In this document: one piece after another, positions 37,681-49,403 of the stretch
Layout: each line of letters begins with the position of its first letter
Position numbering within the stretch: position 1 is the stretch's first letter
Origin: Adineta vaga
Lineage: Eukaryota > Rotifera
Reading direction: 5' to 3'
DNA: 64,000 nucleotides
Assembly (NCBI GenBank): GCA_021613535.1
Contig: CP075495.1
Coordinates: 4,216,001 to 4,280,000, forward strand
The notes under the pieces: model-generated
Seen by the model: the letters and a program-made list of their open reading frames with translations, nothing else
What the model was told of the DNA's origin: nothing
Databases searched by the model: none
Position numbers and translations under genes: made by a program

Positions 37681-39097
37681 TAATAATAATGTTCGAAAGT
37701 GGTTTCAATATTTCAGAATATGCTGTACATTTAGAGACGAACTTCCCATGAACAATTGGCATATTATTTCGAAAACAGCCAATAACCCAAAACATCTTCA
37801 TAATGAAAACTTCAGTTCTATCAGTAATGTTTCATTTTGAACCTGTTTTTTATTCGTGTATTTTCTTGATTTGAACAAAATTATGTTTTTAAACAATATC
37901 AAATTTAAAGCTTCAGGTACAGATATCACGAACCAAGGATTGGTGAGACGTTAACCGAATTCTTTGTATTATTAGTTTGTTAATATCTCCAAGACTATTG
38001 TCAAACTAATGTATAATCGATTTTCATCTCAAGAATATGAATGAAAACAAAGTAAGAGAATGGGAACATAAAATATTCTAGAAACTCAAGTAATTTTGAA
38101 ACGCATTAATCTTTCATGTAGTTATCAGAGCGTCACGTGTATTGTCTATGAAGTTAAACCAATATATCTATGCATTTATTTGTTTTTCTATAAATTTTAC
38201 AATGTAGTTTTATAAATTATCATTAGTCATAAAATGATGTTTAATAAATCAAATGGATCATGTTAATCTTATCCATCTCGTAAATTAATTTCAAAAGAAG
38301 TGTACTAGAATTGTTTATGTGTCACACATTGTTTTGTTGAATACTAGTTCGATGATTGGATCTTTATATTATAGAAATAAATATTGTGCGAACGCTGACG
38401 TTTCGGAATATTGTAATAGAAAATAAAGAAAAGTGTAAATGCAAAATAAGATTTTTCTAGGTGAAAAATGGAATTCTTTCGTGAGTAATTATGTTAGTCG
38501 TCTTAGAATATTTTTCTCCTATTCTTTTCGGTTGAATAAGAAGGAAGATGATGACTGTTACTATGGATATAAAGAATAAAGAAAAAAGCTTCGTCGGGAA
38601 GAACTAATGAAGGAAGAAAACATATGAAAAATATTTATTATTTATTGAACTAGAGCAATATCACGATGCACTCGAATAATATTATTTATCATTAGAAGAA
38701 GAGGTAAATTTGTATTTCGAAGTGTAGTATGTCAATATGAAAGACGTTGTCTAATGATTTTTTCGCAATATCGATACTGTTCATAATTTGGTAACAATGA
38801 CGTATTGAGTATTCTCTGATTCGAACTTTACATATTTTTCTTTAGTTTTTAGAAATACTCTTGTCTCTCGTCATACGTAAATGTTTTTACTTAGTGAAAT
38901 GGACTGTGAGTTACCATTACCAACAATATACATTATATAAATATATTCTACGAATACTTATATTCTTCATCTTAGTTATGTTTTATCATGCACTGCTAGA
39001 GTAAAGCATTTAAAAGATAAAATTTACGAAATTATACACATGCTTATGTTCTATTTAGGTTTATCATACTAAACATAATTCTATATTTTAGATCAAA
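37681..39097. other. Intergenic, upstream of MscL copy 1
   Basis: AT-rich with no convincing frame. An acceptor-like tttag at 39087-39091 precedes the MscL ATG by 6 bp. Confidence 0.5.
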
Positions 39098-39619
39098 ATG
39101 CCACGCTGTTGTGGTGGTTGTTTTAATCTTTGCAAAGAATTTAAAGCGTAGGTTTATACACTTTTCATATGAATCATTTCAATAATGTATTGATTTTGTA
39201 TTAGATTTGCCTTACGAGGCAATATGTTTGATTTAGCAGTTGGAATTATCATTGGTACTGCTTTCTCCAGTGTTGTTCAATCACTTGTTGATGATATTAT
39301 TACTCCACCACTTGGTCTACTCATCGGTGGTGTTGATTTGGTTAATTTAACTGCTTCGATTCCAAATTTTGTCTATCAAAATCAACCAGCAGTTGTAATT
39401 CGTTATGGAAGATTTATTCAACGAATTATCTATTTATTGCTCGTTGCTTTGGCATTATTTTTCATTATCAAATTAATTAACAAATTACATAAAGTCGCAT
39501 CAAAAAAGAAAGTCGCCGTTGAACAAATGGTTGTCAAAGAATTCAGTGATGAAGTTAAAGTTTTACACCAAATTCGTGATTTATTAGCACAGAAAACAAT
39601 TCATAGTCATCAACAATAA
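39098..39619 (+). CDS. MscL-family large-conductance mechanosensitive channel, copy 1
   Basis: Exon 1 (39098-39147) and exon 2 (39205-39619) join inside an Ala codon to give 154 residues, close to bacterial MscL. Exon 1 encodes MPRCCGGCFNLCKEFKA. Exon 2 opens with FALRGNMFDLAVGIIIGTAF and continues with SLVDDIITPPLGLLIGG, the diagnostic TM1 and the loop that follows. The periplasmic-type loop is short. A second TM helix (IIYLLLVALALFFIIKLINK) and a Lys/Glu-rich C-terminal helix ending DEVKVLHQIRDLLAQ follow, as in the MscL cytoplasmic bundle. MscL opens under membrane tension to relieve osmotic downshock. It is normal in bacteria and rare in animals. The four Cys near the N-terminus are an eukaryotic-looking addition. 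Confidence 0.92.
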
Positions 39620-40194
39620 GAAGAAGAAGAAGAAAAAGAACATTAGACATTATATTTTGTTAAGAACGAAGTTTGCATAAGAATATTAGTAGACTGTTTG
39701 ATAACAATGATCAAGGGTGATAATTATGTTCTTCTTACATTTCTTCAAATATACTTGTCAAATAACACAAGACTCTTTTGTTTCAATAAAATCGTACACT
39801 ACATGTTCGAAAACAACTAGAATAAGATTTAAATTCGATTTTTCGTATCATGATGGAAATCATTTGTAAAGATGTGATATGATAATTTCGTTGAACAATG
39901 AGCGAAAAGTTGAAACGAATGAATCATATATTAAACGATAATCTTTGATGTAAAATGAGTCTTTAAATACAAATATTGCTTTTTTTACATTTCTGTAGAC
40001 ATATTTATGTGTCGATCTCATTCATTTTGCAATTCTTCGAGGCAAATATTTTATCGCAATAAAAGGGATAGATTGACAGTTTGCAAGCATCTTCTAAAGG
40101 ATAGGAATTATTTATAAAAAGTTCACTTTATTCTTGAATCTTTTCATCGACATTTACTATCAATGAGTTTCGGTCATTAATGTTATATCTTTAG
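39620..40194. other. Spacer between the two MscL genes
   Basis: 575 bp of AT-rich sequence. It contains an aataaa at about 39786, which fits copy 1, and ends in a tttag directly before the copy 2 ATG. Confidence 0.5.
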
Positions 40195-40731
40195 ATGAAA
40201 ATCCAAAAAGTATGTCTTTTTGGTAAAGCATTTTGCCGAGAATTTAAAGCGTAGGTGTTATTTAAGATTTTCTTTGTTTATTAATATATTTGTTTTATGG
40301 TTCATACTAGATTTGCTTTACAAGGCAATGTATTTGATTTAGCTGTTGGTATTATCATTGGTACTGCTTTTTCCAATGTTGTTAAATCTCTTGTTGAAGA
40401 TATAGTCACTCCACCATTTGGTTTTCTTTTGGGTGGAGTTGATTTTGCTAATTTAACGATTAAAATGCGCAATTTTATATATACAGATCAACCTCCTGTT
40501 GTTATACGTTATGGAAAATTCATTCAAGAAATTCTCTATTTACTGATTATGGCATTAGTATTATTCTTTCTTATTAAAGGAATTAATAAAATACATGAAA
40601 TAGCATCTAAACGTTTGTTGGAAGAAGGCAAGAAAAAAGTTAAAGAATTAAGTGACGAAGCGAAAATTTTAACAGAAATACGAGATATATTGGCAAAACA
40701 AAATCCAATGATTGAAGAAGTTATGTTGTAA
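40195..40731 (+). CDS. MscL-family large-conductance mechanosensitive channel, copy 2
   Basis: Exon 1 (40195-40250) and exon 2 (40311-40731) join at the same place and phase as copy 1 (EFKA|FAL, donor gcgtaggt in both), giving 158 residues. TM1 is NVFDLAVGIIIGTAFSNVVK with EDIVTPPFGFLLGG after it. TM2 is IMALVLFFLIKGINK. The C-terminal helix is ELSDEAKILTEIRDILAKQ. The first exon (MKIQKVCLFGKAFCREFKA) has only two Cys. The two proteins are clearly paralogous but diverged at many sites, so the duplication is not very recent. They could form homo- or hetero-oligomers. Confidence 0.92.
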
Positions 40732-40935
40732 ACAAAGATTTAGAATTTTTGTATTTATTAAATAAAGAACATATTTTCTAGAGAGAGTACATAAAACATT
40801 ATTAGAATAACTTTTCGCCTATCAATTTAATTTAGTATATGACAAATAAAAAACGAAAGTATCAGTATGGCGCTTTGTTACCAAGCTCATTCATTTCATT
40901 TGCATTTTTGTTTTATTTTGTTCTATAATAAAAAC

Positions 40936-41718
40936 ATGTCGAACGAATCAAATCGATTAATTGACGAAGAAATCGAACGAATTTTTAATGGAAAAACAGT
41001 AATTACAACAGAACGATTTAAAGAAGTTTTTGAAGAATTTCAAAACGATCGTACTCCTAGTGCCAATCGCGGTCGTGGTGCAATGTCTCGTCCAACTCCT
41101 ATACATGATGATGTAAAACAAAAAATTAATCTAATCTTAGGGCCTGAATTAGATAAAATCAAATCAAATACAATTACAAAAGAACAAGCGAAAACAATTC
41201 TATTAGCATGGAGAAATCGATCGAAAGAAGAATGGCATTCTCACATGTCTAATCACATTCAATCATCTATTAAAGATGAAATGAAGAAACGAAATATTCA
41301 TGAAGTGAATGCTGAGCAAGCACATGATATAGTTCGAATGATTTGTCATCAAATGTCTGAATCACATGTTGGTACACCATCCGTCTTAGATGATAGTAAT
41401 AAACATGAATTTTTAAATGAATTTAAAACTAAACATGGCACAAGTAAAATCGATGCTGATGAAGTTTGGGAAATGATAAAAGTTTTTGATAAAAAACAAC
41501 ATGATAAAATGGGTTGTTGTGAGAAAAATTCTGAATTGAATAAAGAGTCAGAGAAGAAATGGAATGAATTATTCAATGAACAATATAAAGAATTATTTGG
41601 TGATCAGAATAATACAAAAATAAATGAACAACAATTAGGAGAATTAGCAAATCGAATGAAAGAAAAAAATCGACAAGATTGTATACAACATCCAGGAAAA
41701 CGTTTCTGTCAACATTAA
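40936..41718 (+). CDS. Hydrophilic helical protein with about five internal repeats
   Basis: The frame is open from an ATG at 40867, but its first 23 codons look like leader sequence, so I take the ATG at 40936 (MSNESNRLIDEEI), giving 260 residues without introns. The same layout recurs about every 45-50 residues: a charged helix, a short turn and a second helix. The turn segments read TVITTERFKEVFEE, NTITKEQAKTILLA, HEVNAEQAHDIVRM, SKIDADEVWEMIKV and TKINEQQLGELANR. The spacing recalls EF-hand-like helix pairs, but the Ca2+-binding loop residues are absent. There is no signal peptide. I do not recognise the family. It starts 205 bp after MscL copy 2 on the same strand. Confidence 0.7.
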   Translation: MSNESNRLIDEEIERIFNGKTVITTERFKEVFEEFQNDRTPSANRGRGAMSRPTPIHDDVKQKINLILGPELDKIKSNTITKEQAKTILLAWRNRSKEEWHSHMSNHIQSSIKDEMKKRNIHEVNAEQAHDIVRMICHQMSESHVGTPSVLDDSNKHEFLNEFKTKHGTSKIDADEVWEMIKVFDKKQHDKMGCCEKNSELNKESEKKWNELFNEQYKELFGDQNNTKINEQQLGELANRMKEKNRQDCIQHPGKRFCQH

Positions 41719-42183
41719 TCAAACTTTCGACTATAATGTCTATTTCTTAAAACAATGAATAGAAATTATTATATGAAAAGAAACAATCTTTTGATTTAAA
41801 GCTGATTTATCGAATATCATTTCATTGAAACTTCAAGCTTTCTCTTTTTTTTGCAACAATAATAATTTGTGACTGATCACAATCAGTATCGTGTTTATAT
41901 ATATATATATTTTTTTTTTGTAATATAGAATAAAAGAACAAATAAAGAAGAAACAGGACAACGTGTCTACAAGATATGTTACTTTTTCGAATCAAAAAAA
42001 ATGTACAATGAACAAATCTTTCTTTCAAGATGTTGACTCATTAACAATAGTGTCTGTCTTTTTTTTGCAATGTTTTGCATTAAATATATAGGTAAAGAAT
42101 TACATGACTAGGTTTTTTTTCCGAGAGAAATAATGAGAATGAGAAACGAAAATATAAATATAAAATATCAGTAAAGATTATAT
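41719..42183. other. Convergent 3' UTR space
   Basis: AT-rich, with no gene, between the repeat protein (+) and CNOT9 (-). Confidence 0.6.
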
Positions 42184-43450
42184 TTATCCCATTCCAAGTG
42201 GTGATGCCGGTTGAGTTTGTTGAGAAACAATATTATTACCAGATGATCCTTGTTGAGAACTATTTGTATTTGTTGTAACTGGTGTTTCAAGATTCAGTAA
42301 TAATTGTGATAACCATTTTTTTGTTGATTGATCTTCTTTAAGAACAGCATCCTAAAATAATCCAAGTAGTAAAAGTTAAAAAAAAAAGTCTTTTTTTCTT
42401 CGTAATATTTACAAATGTATGATCTTTGAGACAATCCGGAAGACATGAACGAAGTGCTTCACGAGCACGTGCATTATCGGATAAACGTAAATAGCAACGA
42501 ATGATATGTTTCAATAATCTTCCACTTGCTTCTTTTTGCTAATTAAAAAAGAAAAATGAGAAATTATAGAAAATCTTTGTTTTAGTTCTCCTACTTGTTG
42601 TAAAACCATTCGTCCTAAGACCATAGCAACATGTGAAAATCGATCAAATGTTTGACAAATATAATTTAAACCACAATCATCAGCAAGAATTTTTTGTAAA
42701 ATAAATGTTGCAACTGTTTTTGATAATTCACTACCTGATTGCATTATACGTAATGATAATGGAATAATTTCCGTTGTTAATAAGAAATTAATCACTTCGG
42801 TTTCCAGTTTTAACAAGAGCACCAATGACACCTAAGGATGTTAAACGGAGATATTCAAATGGTCGTGTTGATGATTTTGTATTTAAAAATGGATAGAGAA
42901 AGAGAGGAATATTTGCTTGAATAAAAAGCGAACGAGTTTCAGGATGAGATGCTATACATTGAAGTAATGCTAATGCATTACATACACGATTCGATTGTTG
43001 AGCTGTTAATGTTGGAGGTGTTATATAGGGATAGACCGAACTAAAATAAAAATATTATTCTTATTATAAGAGATATTTTTGAAAGTATATGAAATGAACA
43101 TACATAACTTCATGTAAAAGAACAGCAACTGATCCAAACGAATGCCAAAGTAAAACAGCTAAATCAACGACTTTTTCACGTTTACGACTCAATTCCATAA
43201 GTGCATTTTCACGCGTTGTTGATGATAATAATTCGGTTATCCAACAAGCAATACGTTCAGAAGAAACGGGTGTATCATTTGCTGGATTATTCGCACCTGC
43301 TGTTTGTTGTTGACCTGCATTTGCACTGGAATTATTTGATGTTTGGCCAGTAGCACCAGCCGATGGAGGACCACTACCACCACCACTACCATTCGATGTA
43401 ACAATAGGATTTGGAGAAGGTGTTGACGATGTTGATGATGCCATGTTCAT
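42184..43450 (-). CDS. CNOT9: CCR4-NOT complex subunit 9 (RQCD1), with a +1 frameshift
   Basis: Four exons: 43450-43104, 43040-42595, 42538-42413 and 42351-42184. The N-terminus has about 70 residues of Ser/Gly/Ala/Gln-rich sequence. The armadillo-type CNOT9 domain starts at [20 protein letters not shown] and runs through [71 protein letters not shown] and [17 protein letters not shown]. In exon 2 the frame shifts between ALVKTGN and EVINFLL. The incoming frame hits TAA at 42788-42790, while the conserved protein continues one base along. Exon 2 is 446 nt where 445 would keep phase. CNOT9 binds CNOT1 and GW-repeat proteins in mRNA deadenylation. Either this is a sequence error, a disrupted copy, or translational frameshifting. 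Confidence 0.9.
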
Positions 43451-43992
43451 GATTACAAATGTACAAAATCTTCAAAATAACTATTGTTTATTTGTTACTT
43501 TACTTTCTTCGTCTATATCTTGATTTGTTAACTTGACTGATTGTTTTTTTTAATAATAATAACTACTGACCGGTTTCAATGAACCAATCAAATCGAACGA
43601 TAATAATGACATCTATCGAAAATGATTTGATGCATTGATGAGTTCAATACCATATAGAAAGATTTTTTACCGCTCAAAATGAAATTTTCAGACATGATTG
43701 AAATCAATAAAAAAAATTGTTGACTGAAGTTTACAAATAGAAAGATTCATATTTGAGATCACATAACTATTCAGTGTGAATTACTTGAGAAAATAACAGT
43801 TTGAAATGATGTTCTGATAATTAAATGCAATGCATCGATATTTTTTTTAGTAATATACTCTTTTCAACATTAATGACATTTTCAAAATTAGTTTTCATTT
43901 ATTAAATCTCAACGTTTAATTCTCTACTGTGTTATGATCTGACATACATATAAAACACAAAAGCAATAAGACATGATTAAATAAATCGATAA

Positions 43993-44025
<33 letters not shown>

Positions 44026-44054
44026 GTTATTCATTGAAATTAAATAAATTCCAC
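43451..44054. other. Intergenic with (AC)n repeat
   Basis: Upstream region of CNOT9 and 3' flank of the EF-hand gene, both on the minus strand. Contains an (AC)n run at 43995-44023. Confidence 0.6.
43995..44023. repeat. (AC)n microsatellite
   Basis: Fourteen AC dinucleotides just downstream of the EF-hand gene stop codon. Confidence 0.92.
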
Positions 44055-44669
44055 TCAAGTTGAGATTCCAATTTGATCTAAAACGCCTACATCTTTAAAC
44101 CAAGCAATCAGTTCATTGAAATTGATACTTCCATCATGTCCACGATCAATTTCTTCGAATTGACAAGCTTGATGTTCATGTTCATCAATAATATGATGAC
44201 GAATTAAATCTTTTTTCATTTTATCGAATTCTTTCTTATTCAATACACCGTGATTATGTTTATCATAAGAACGAAATATTTCAGCTATATGACATACCAA
44301 TTGAGTTTGATGTGTATTCATACGAAGATGTTCAAAACGAGATGTTGTTCGCCACCATTCAGTAAATTCTTTATAATCAATTTTTCCATTTCCATCTTTA
44401 TCTATCAATGTTAATGCCCATTGAAGTTCTTCATCAGATAAATAATAACCCATATCATAGCAAAGTGAACGAAGTTCATCACGTGAAATTGAACCTGAGC
44501 AAAAAAAGAACATACAATGATCTTCATAGATCGAAAGTGAATTGTACATACCATTTTTATCCGAATCATATTTATTAAACATTAATTCAGATATTGGTTT
44601 TGTACTTCCACCAAATGCAAAGCAACTTGGTGCAAATGATGTACGTTGATTCTTATTAATCACATCCAT
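44055..44669 (-). CDS. Four-EF-hand calcium-binding protein (calmodulin-like)
   Basis: Two exons (44669-44552 and 44494-44055) join inside EF-hand 1 to give 185 residues. The four loops are DSDKNGSISRDE, DKDGNGKIDYKE, DKHNHGVLNKKE and DRGHDGSINFNE. Loops 1 and 2 have a full set of Ca2+ ligands. Loop 3 has Asn/His in inner positions and Lys before the final Glu, and loop 4 has Gly and His early, so both may bind weakly. The second half continues with EFTEWWRTTSRFEHLRMNTH and ends in LIAWFKDVGVL. It is a calcium sensor of the calmodulin/troponin-C type; the partner is unknown. The N-terminal 25 residues are not part of an EF-hand. Confidence 0.88.
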   Translation of the reverse strand: MDVINKNQRTSFAPSCFAFGGSTKPISELMFNKYDSDKNGMYNSLSIYEDHCMFFFCSGSISRDELRSLCYDMGYYLSDEELQWALTLIDKDGNGKIDYKEFTEWWRTTSRFEHLRMNTHQTQLVCHIAEIFRSYDKHNHGVLNKKEFDKMKKDLIRHHIIDEHEHQACQFEEIDRGHDGSINFNELIAWFKDVGVLDQIGIST

Positions 44670-45573
44670 GTGTGTTCAGTGAAAGTAAAACAGAGAACAG
44701 TGAATGTTGTGTATGTAGAATATAATGTGCGATGCGATTCTTTCTTTTCTTACCGATCGATCCGATCTAGACCATGCACTTTTCAATGATTGGTCAACAT
44801 GGGATAACAACAAAATCTAGACAAATAAAAGAACGAACGAATATATATGTACATTGCTCATTCGTTTCGACGTGCTTATGCATCTTGAGATGAATAAGAG
44901 ACAAGTTCAGAAGATTTATGATAACAACAATAGAGAAAGGTGAATAGAATGAATGTGAACTGTTGATTATTAATAACAGTAAGTTTCAAATTAACAGAAA
45001 AGATGAAAGAGTCTACTCGCTTATCGTAGATTCAAATAAAACGAACGCTCTCAATAAATAACGCAGTCACTATTTGGCAGTTTGAGTTCGGACTACGGTG
45101 AACTTATATAGAATGTCAGTAATTGACAAAGAGATAATATTGAATAAAAGTTTTTAATATTGACAAAGAATATGCAATAAAAATCACAAAGTGTAACTAT
45201 TATTATGAGAAAAGATATCCTCCAGTCTATTAATGTTAAAAGAGCCATGGTGTTCTCTACGTTAGCAATAACATAAACTCGTATTTGACATTGAATAGGT
45301 TTAGTGTAGAAAAACTTCTGCTATCGAATTTCTGATATTGAATTGATTAATACAACACAAATGTTTTCTGAATGACCTTTAAGGAGAAAAGAGTTCGACA
45401 GATTTATATAAAATTTATGGCATATTACAAAATTTAAGATTATAGATAAAGATGTGGGTGCGTTGGAGCTCATGAAATTATGAATTCTATCGAATTGAAT
45501 TATAATCTAGCCGTTTAACATGATGAAATGTAGTATCTATAGTGTGTAGTTTATTTAATTATAGTATAATACG
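44670..45573. other. Intergenic
   Basis: About 900 bp of AT-rich DNA between two minus-strand genes. No gene, RNA or repeat seen. Confidence 0.6.
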
Positions 45574-47860
45574 TTATGGAAGAAATATTTGACTAGTCAC
45601 ACTATATAAACCATTACTCATTTCGGACGACACATCTTCATTTTCATTATCATCATGGTAGAAACCTTTGTTATCATATAGTAACAATTCACCTTTTTCA
45701 ATAGCAGAATTACATAATTGAAAAGAAGATACAATGGAATCATTTGTTGTCTAAAAGAACAGATATATTTTTTTGTATATCAGTATAGGATGAAAACTTT
45801 TTTCCGTCAAACTTTTGTTTGTTGTTTATTATTAGAACGAGCATTGTTCATCTTGTTATCTCCAGCTATAAAATCAATTCTACCATCTCGTTGTTGTTGA
45901 AAATCATCAAACGAAACAATAATTCGACTTTTTCGAACACGAAAAGTTCGTTGTTTGACTGTTTTCGATATTTGTAAGGATTTTAAATTTGTATTAAACG
46001 ATTCAATACAATCACTTGCATTGATATTATTTTGTAAATATAATTCATCAGAATCAGATGAGAGATTATTCGAAGCATTGATTGAAGACGTCAGTAAAGT
46101 TGATTGTTGACGATGATGAAGAAATATTTGTTTCGAAGATGAATGTTGATGTTCAGATTGAAGTCTTGGAAGATCAGATCGAAGAAGATTAGTAAAATGG
46201 TTGGATTTTGATGAATACAATGGCCAATTTGATTGATCAGTATTGTATACAATTGAATCGTGCTAATAAAAAACAAAGATTTTGTTCTTCGAAGCTGTAT
46301 TACGATACAACTTATTAAATAAATTTTACATTTAAAAGTAACATATTGTCTAGTTTTTGTTGATGTCTTGCAGGAATATTTTCGAATTGTTCATTAGTAG
46401 TGATCATTTGTTGTGGTATTGTGATACGATTATCATAGGAATTTTCATCATCATCATCATCATTATCATTAATAGCGATTAAGGAAGTTTTTGTTGGTAT
46501 TCGTGGTATACTGGCTTTTAAGGTTAGGACGTTAACACATGCAGGATGATGAATATGTGCTGCTGTTGAGTCATCGAGCTTGTTTAGAATAGTTTCTGAA
46601 TGTTTTAATGTCCTATCTATATATGAATTTGGAGTAACAAATGATAATAGAGAAACGTTGACTTTTTCATCACGTTTCGTAGTTTGAATGTTATTTGAAT
46701 ATGAACATTTCTGTATACCTAATCTATTCAATCGATCATCATTACGAGCTATTCGAATGACTTCGATCAGATTTTCTGTAGCTGTTTTAATAATGCTCTG
46801 TTCTTCTATTGATAGATCTTCGATTTTTGGCGTGGAAGTCATTTTTAATTGTGAAATATCCTCATGTAATTCTGCAAGTATTCGACGAATATCATTTGTT
46901 TGGTCAATAATATCTATAAGAATTATAAATTTCCACGAACGGAAACGAAAAGATTCAATTCTACCATTTATCGAATATTTCCTAGGTGCAATTGCTGTGT
47001 CAGAAAGATCAATGAAGATGCGAGATTCGCCAGCATCTAGTATTCCAGATAAATGTGATATGCTTTCTTTGTATTTGATCAGATAATTCGGGATTGCATG
47101 AATTACTCCGTAATAACCTTGAAAATTTCAGTGATATTTCGATTATCTTTGATGTAGTAATCTTAGTTACCTGGTTGAGAAACAGGATAAGTCCGTGAAA
47201 ATTCCGTTTGATCATTATTCACTGTAATAATACAGAAATGTTTGCTTTTACGAAAGAACATCGCATTTTAAGAACTCGTACCGGAAACATTCTTTGTAGC
47301 TGTCGACTGTTGCAAAGTCTTTTCGTCATAAAGATTCAATTGCGATTTCTCCAATTTTTCTATGATCAGATCATTACAATCTATTGTCATCAAAATAACA
47401 AAAAATCGAAACAATATAGAAAGACAAAAGTTACTATCAATTTCGAAGAACTCATCATTCAATGATGAACTTAATTCAAGATCTATAGAAGATTAATTAT
47501 TTGTTCTTTAACAAGTTTGATTATTATATTACTTGGAATAAATAAATCTTCCCGATCATTATCGTATTCAAAATGATCAGTTATTTTTTGTTTATTAATT
47601 AGAAATTTTTGACTGAATTCTTCGAACAAATGAGATATATTGCTATTATTGTATATCCAATAGATAATCCAAAGAAAACACATAGTCATAATACATAATT
47701 TAATCGTATTATATAAAAGAAATGTTCCGAAACAAATGATAATCCAAGTTAAAATTTCTTCAATGGAAAATGAATAAGAGCAATAATAATGACAACACTG
47801 ACAATGATTTAACGAGAAAAGGATATCGTGCGTGCAACATATTGAATTATGATTATTCAT
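45574..47860 (-). CDS. Unrecognised two-TM protein with long disordered tail
   Basis: About eight exons on the minus strand. The first (47860-47533) starts MNNHNSICCTHDILFSLNHC and contains Cys-rich sequence and two adjacent TM helices (ILTWIIICFGTFLLY, CIMTMCFLWIIYWIY). The next edges are 47482-47435, 47380-47282, 47221-47171, then from 47117. A 50-bp and a 52-bp intron restore phase where the simple frame would stop. The cytosolic part has a helical stretch (DQTNDIRRILAELHED, SIIKTATENLIEVIRIARND), an Asp run, and a Ser/Gln-rich C-terminal region with RTFRVRKSRIIVSFDDF. The last exon, after an intron near 45750-45830, ends SVTSQIFLP at 45574. No family recognised; exon edges after 47 kb are less certain. 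Confidence 0.5.
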
Positions 47861-48443
47861 ATTTATGAGCCATTTTTCATTTCGATGGGTGTATGAAAAA
47901 AAAATTACGAATTCTTTGAAAACATCGATCGTAGTAGAGTGCTTAAAATTTGATATATTCAACGCGCGTAAAATTCACTTAAGAATTCTAGTTTCGAAAT
48001 GGTTTATATCTCTCGCTATTTAGATTAGGAAAACTTTCGTTGATATGTACTCCCAGACATATCGAATTCGAAATTGCTCGATGAATCTCGTTATCGATCT
48101 AGATTTTTCTCCTATTAAAGCATGTCGATGTTGGTTCTACTACATTTACAAGATCTTTATTTGTCTCAAATTTTTGTTATGAATTTATTTCAAGGAGGAC
48201 AAAGCAACGTTTAGCATAAAAAAAACGAGAGGGAAAGTAATAGAGAAGTTAAAGAATTCAGTTGTTGTTTATGTTATTATATATTTTTTCTTTGGTGAAA
48301 AACAAACATGTCTAGGACTAACAAGACCAATAGACTACTGGTGAAATATAACGGAATCAGGATGGGTAGAAAAGAAAAAGAGATGATCACCTAAATGTTC
48401 TTGTACGTATGGGAAATAGATAGAAGAGAAACTTATTAATGTT
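47861..48443. other. Intergenic
   Basis: AT-rich; includes the 3' UTR of the ATP synthase subunit c gene. No gene seen. Confidence 0.6.
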
Positions 48444-48892
48444 CTAGAAGGCAAATAATAACATGAAAGCCATCATCAGACAAAAGAGACCCATGGCCTC
48501 AGACAGGGCAAAACCCAAGATGGCATAAGAGAAGAGTTGTTGTTTTAAACTTGGATTTCTTGCATAGGCTACGACGAGTGAGCCGAATACTGTTCCAATA
48601 CCTAGAAGAAACAATCGTATATACATATATATTAATCATTGTTAAATATGAAAATAAATGACGAACCTGCACCGGCACCAGCTACACCAACAGTGGCAGC
48701 TCCAGCTCCAATATATTTAGCTGCTGAATCAATATCTCGACGAATAGGTGTGGTGACAATTGATCGTTGTTGGGCAGCGGACGGAATAATCATTGAAGGT
48801 AAATGTTGTTGAATAAGACCTGCATTACGATTCACTAATAAACGGCATAATGCTGATGTTGATGCTAATGATAAACGAGTTATTGATGCCAT
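48444..48892 (-). CDS. ATP5MC: Mitochondrial ATP synthase F0 subunit c
   Basis: Exon 1 (48892-48667) and exon 2 (48601-48444) join in phase to 127 residues. The first 50 or so are a mitochondrial presequence ([19 protein letters not shown]). The mature part begins [20 protein letters not shown], the Gly-rich first helix, then [20 protein letters not shown] with the conserved Arg-Asn-Pro loop. The second helix carries the proton-binding Glu in [17 protein letters not shown]. Subunit c forms the rotating ring of complex V in the inner membrane. The intron sits inside the first helix's Gly run. The upstream sequence on the minus strand may hold a 5' UTR exon. Confidence 0.96.
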
Positions 48893-49403
48893 TGGATAGT
48901 ATTCGAAAGAACTGGCTTGATTGCCTATGCAAATCTAAAAGTGAAATATATTGAATTAAATGCCAAGAAAAGAAAATCTCTCGTTTTTTGTTTTTTGTTG
49001 TTGTTGGTTTTTTTCCTATCGTCTTATTATTCTGTAAATGATATCCATCTTGAAAGATTGAATTGCTTACCACTACAATGAAGTTCTTCATAACAACAAA
49101 TAAAACATGTAATGAATTATGAATCTTATTTGAATAAAGTATCTACATTCATTAGTTTAGTATAAAAATTTTCTTTAAAATTTCGAGATGATACTATGAG
49201 TAAAGGTGTGCTAGATGGCGCTAGTTACTTATGAGAAAATTATTAGTTCGACATATTACTGATTTGTGTACATCGACTTGAACTGACTATATCTATTTAT
49301 GATTCGCTTTTAAAATAACAAGAGAACGAACATTTTGAAAACTTTGAACGTACAAAATAAACTAATATAGAAGATTTACTATTCTGTTTTTTTAAGATAA
49401 AAC
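48893..49403. other. Divergent promoter region
   Basis: Between the subunit c gene (-) and the dehydrogenase-like gene (+). Contains a possible 5' UTR exon of subunit c near 48900-49090, and a poly-T/ttaag acceptor-like site at 49386-49396. Confidence 0.4.

Noticed and set aside
47483-47532. A 30-bp intron (GTTAAA...CTATAG) in the two-TM gene
   Set aside because: A donor 20 bp earlier gives a 50-bp intron of normal size and a correct phase.
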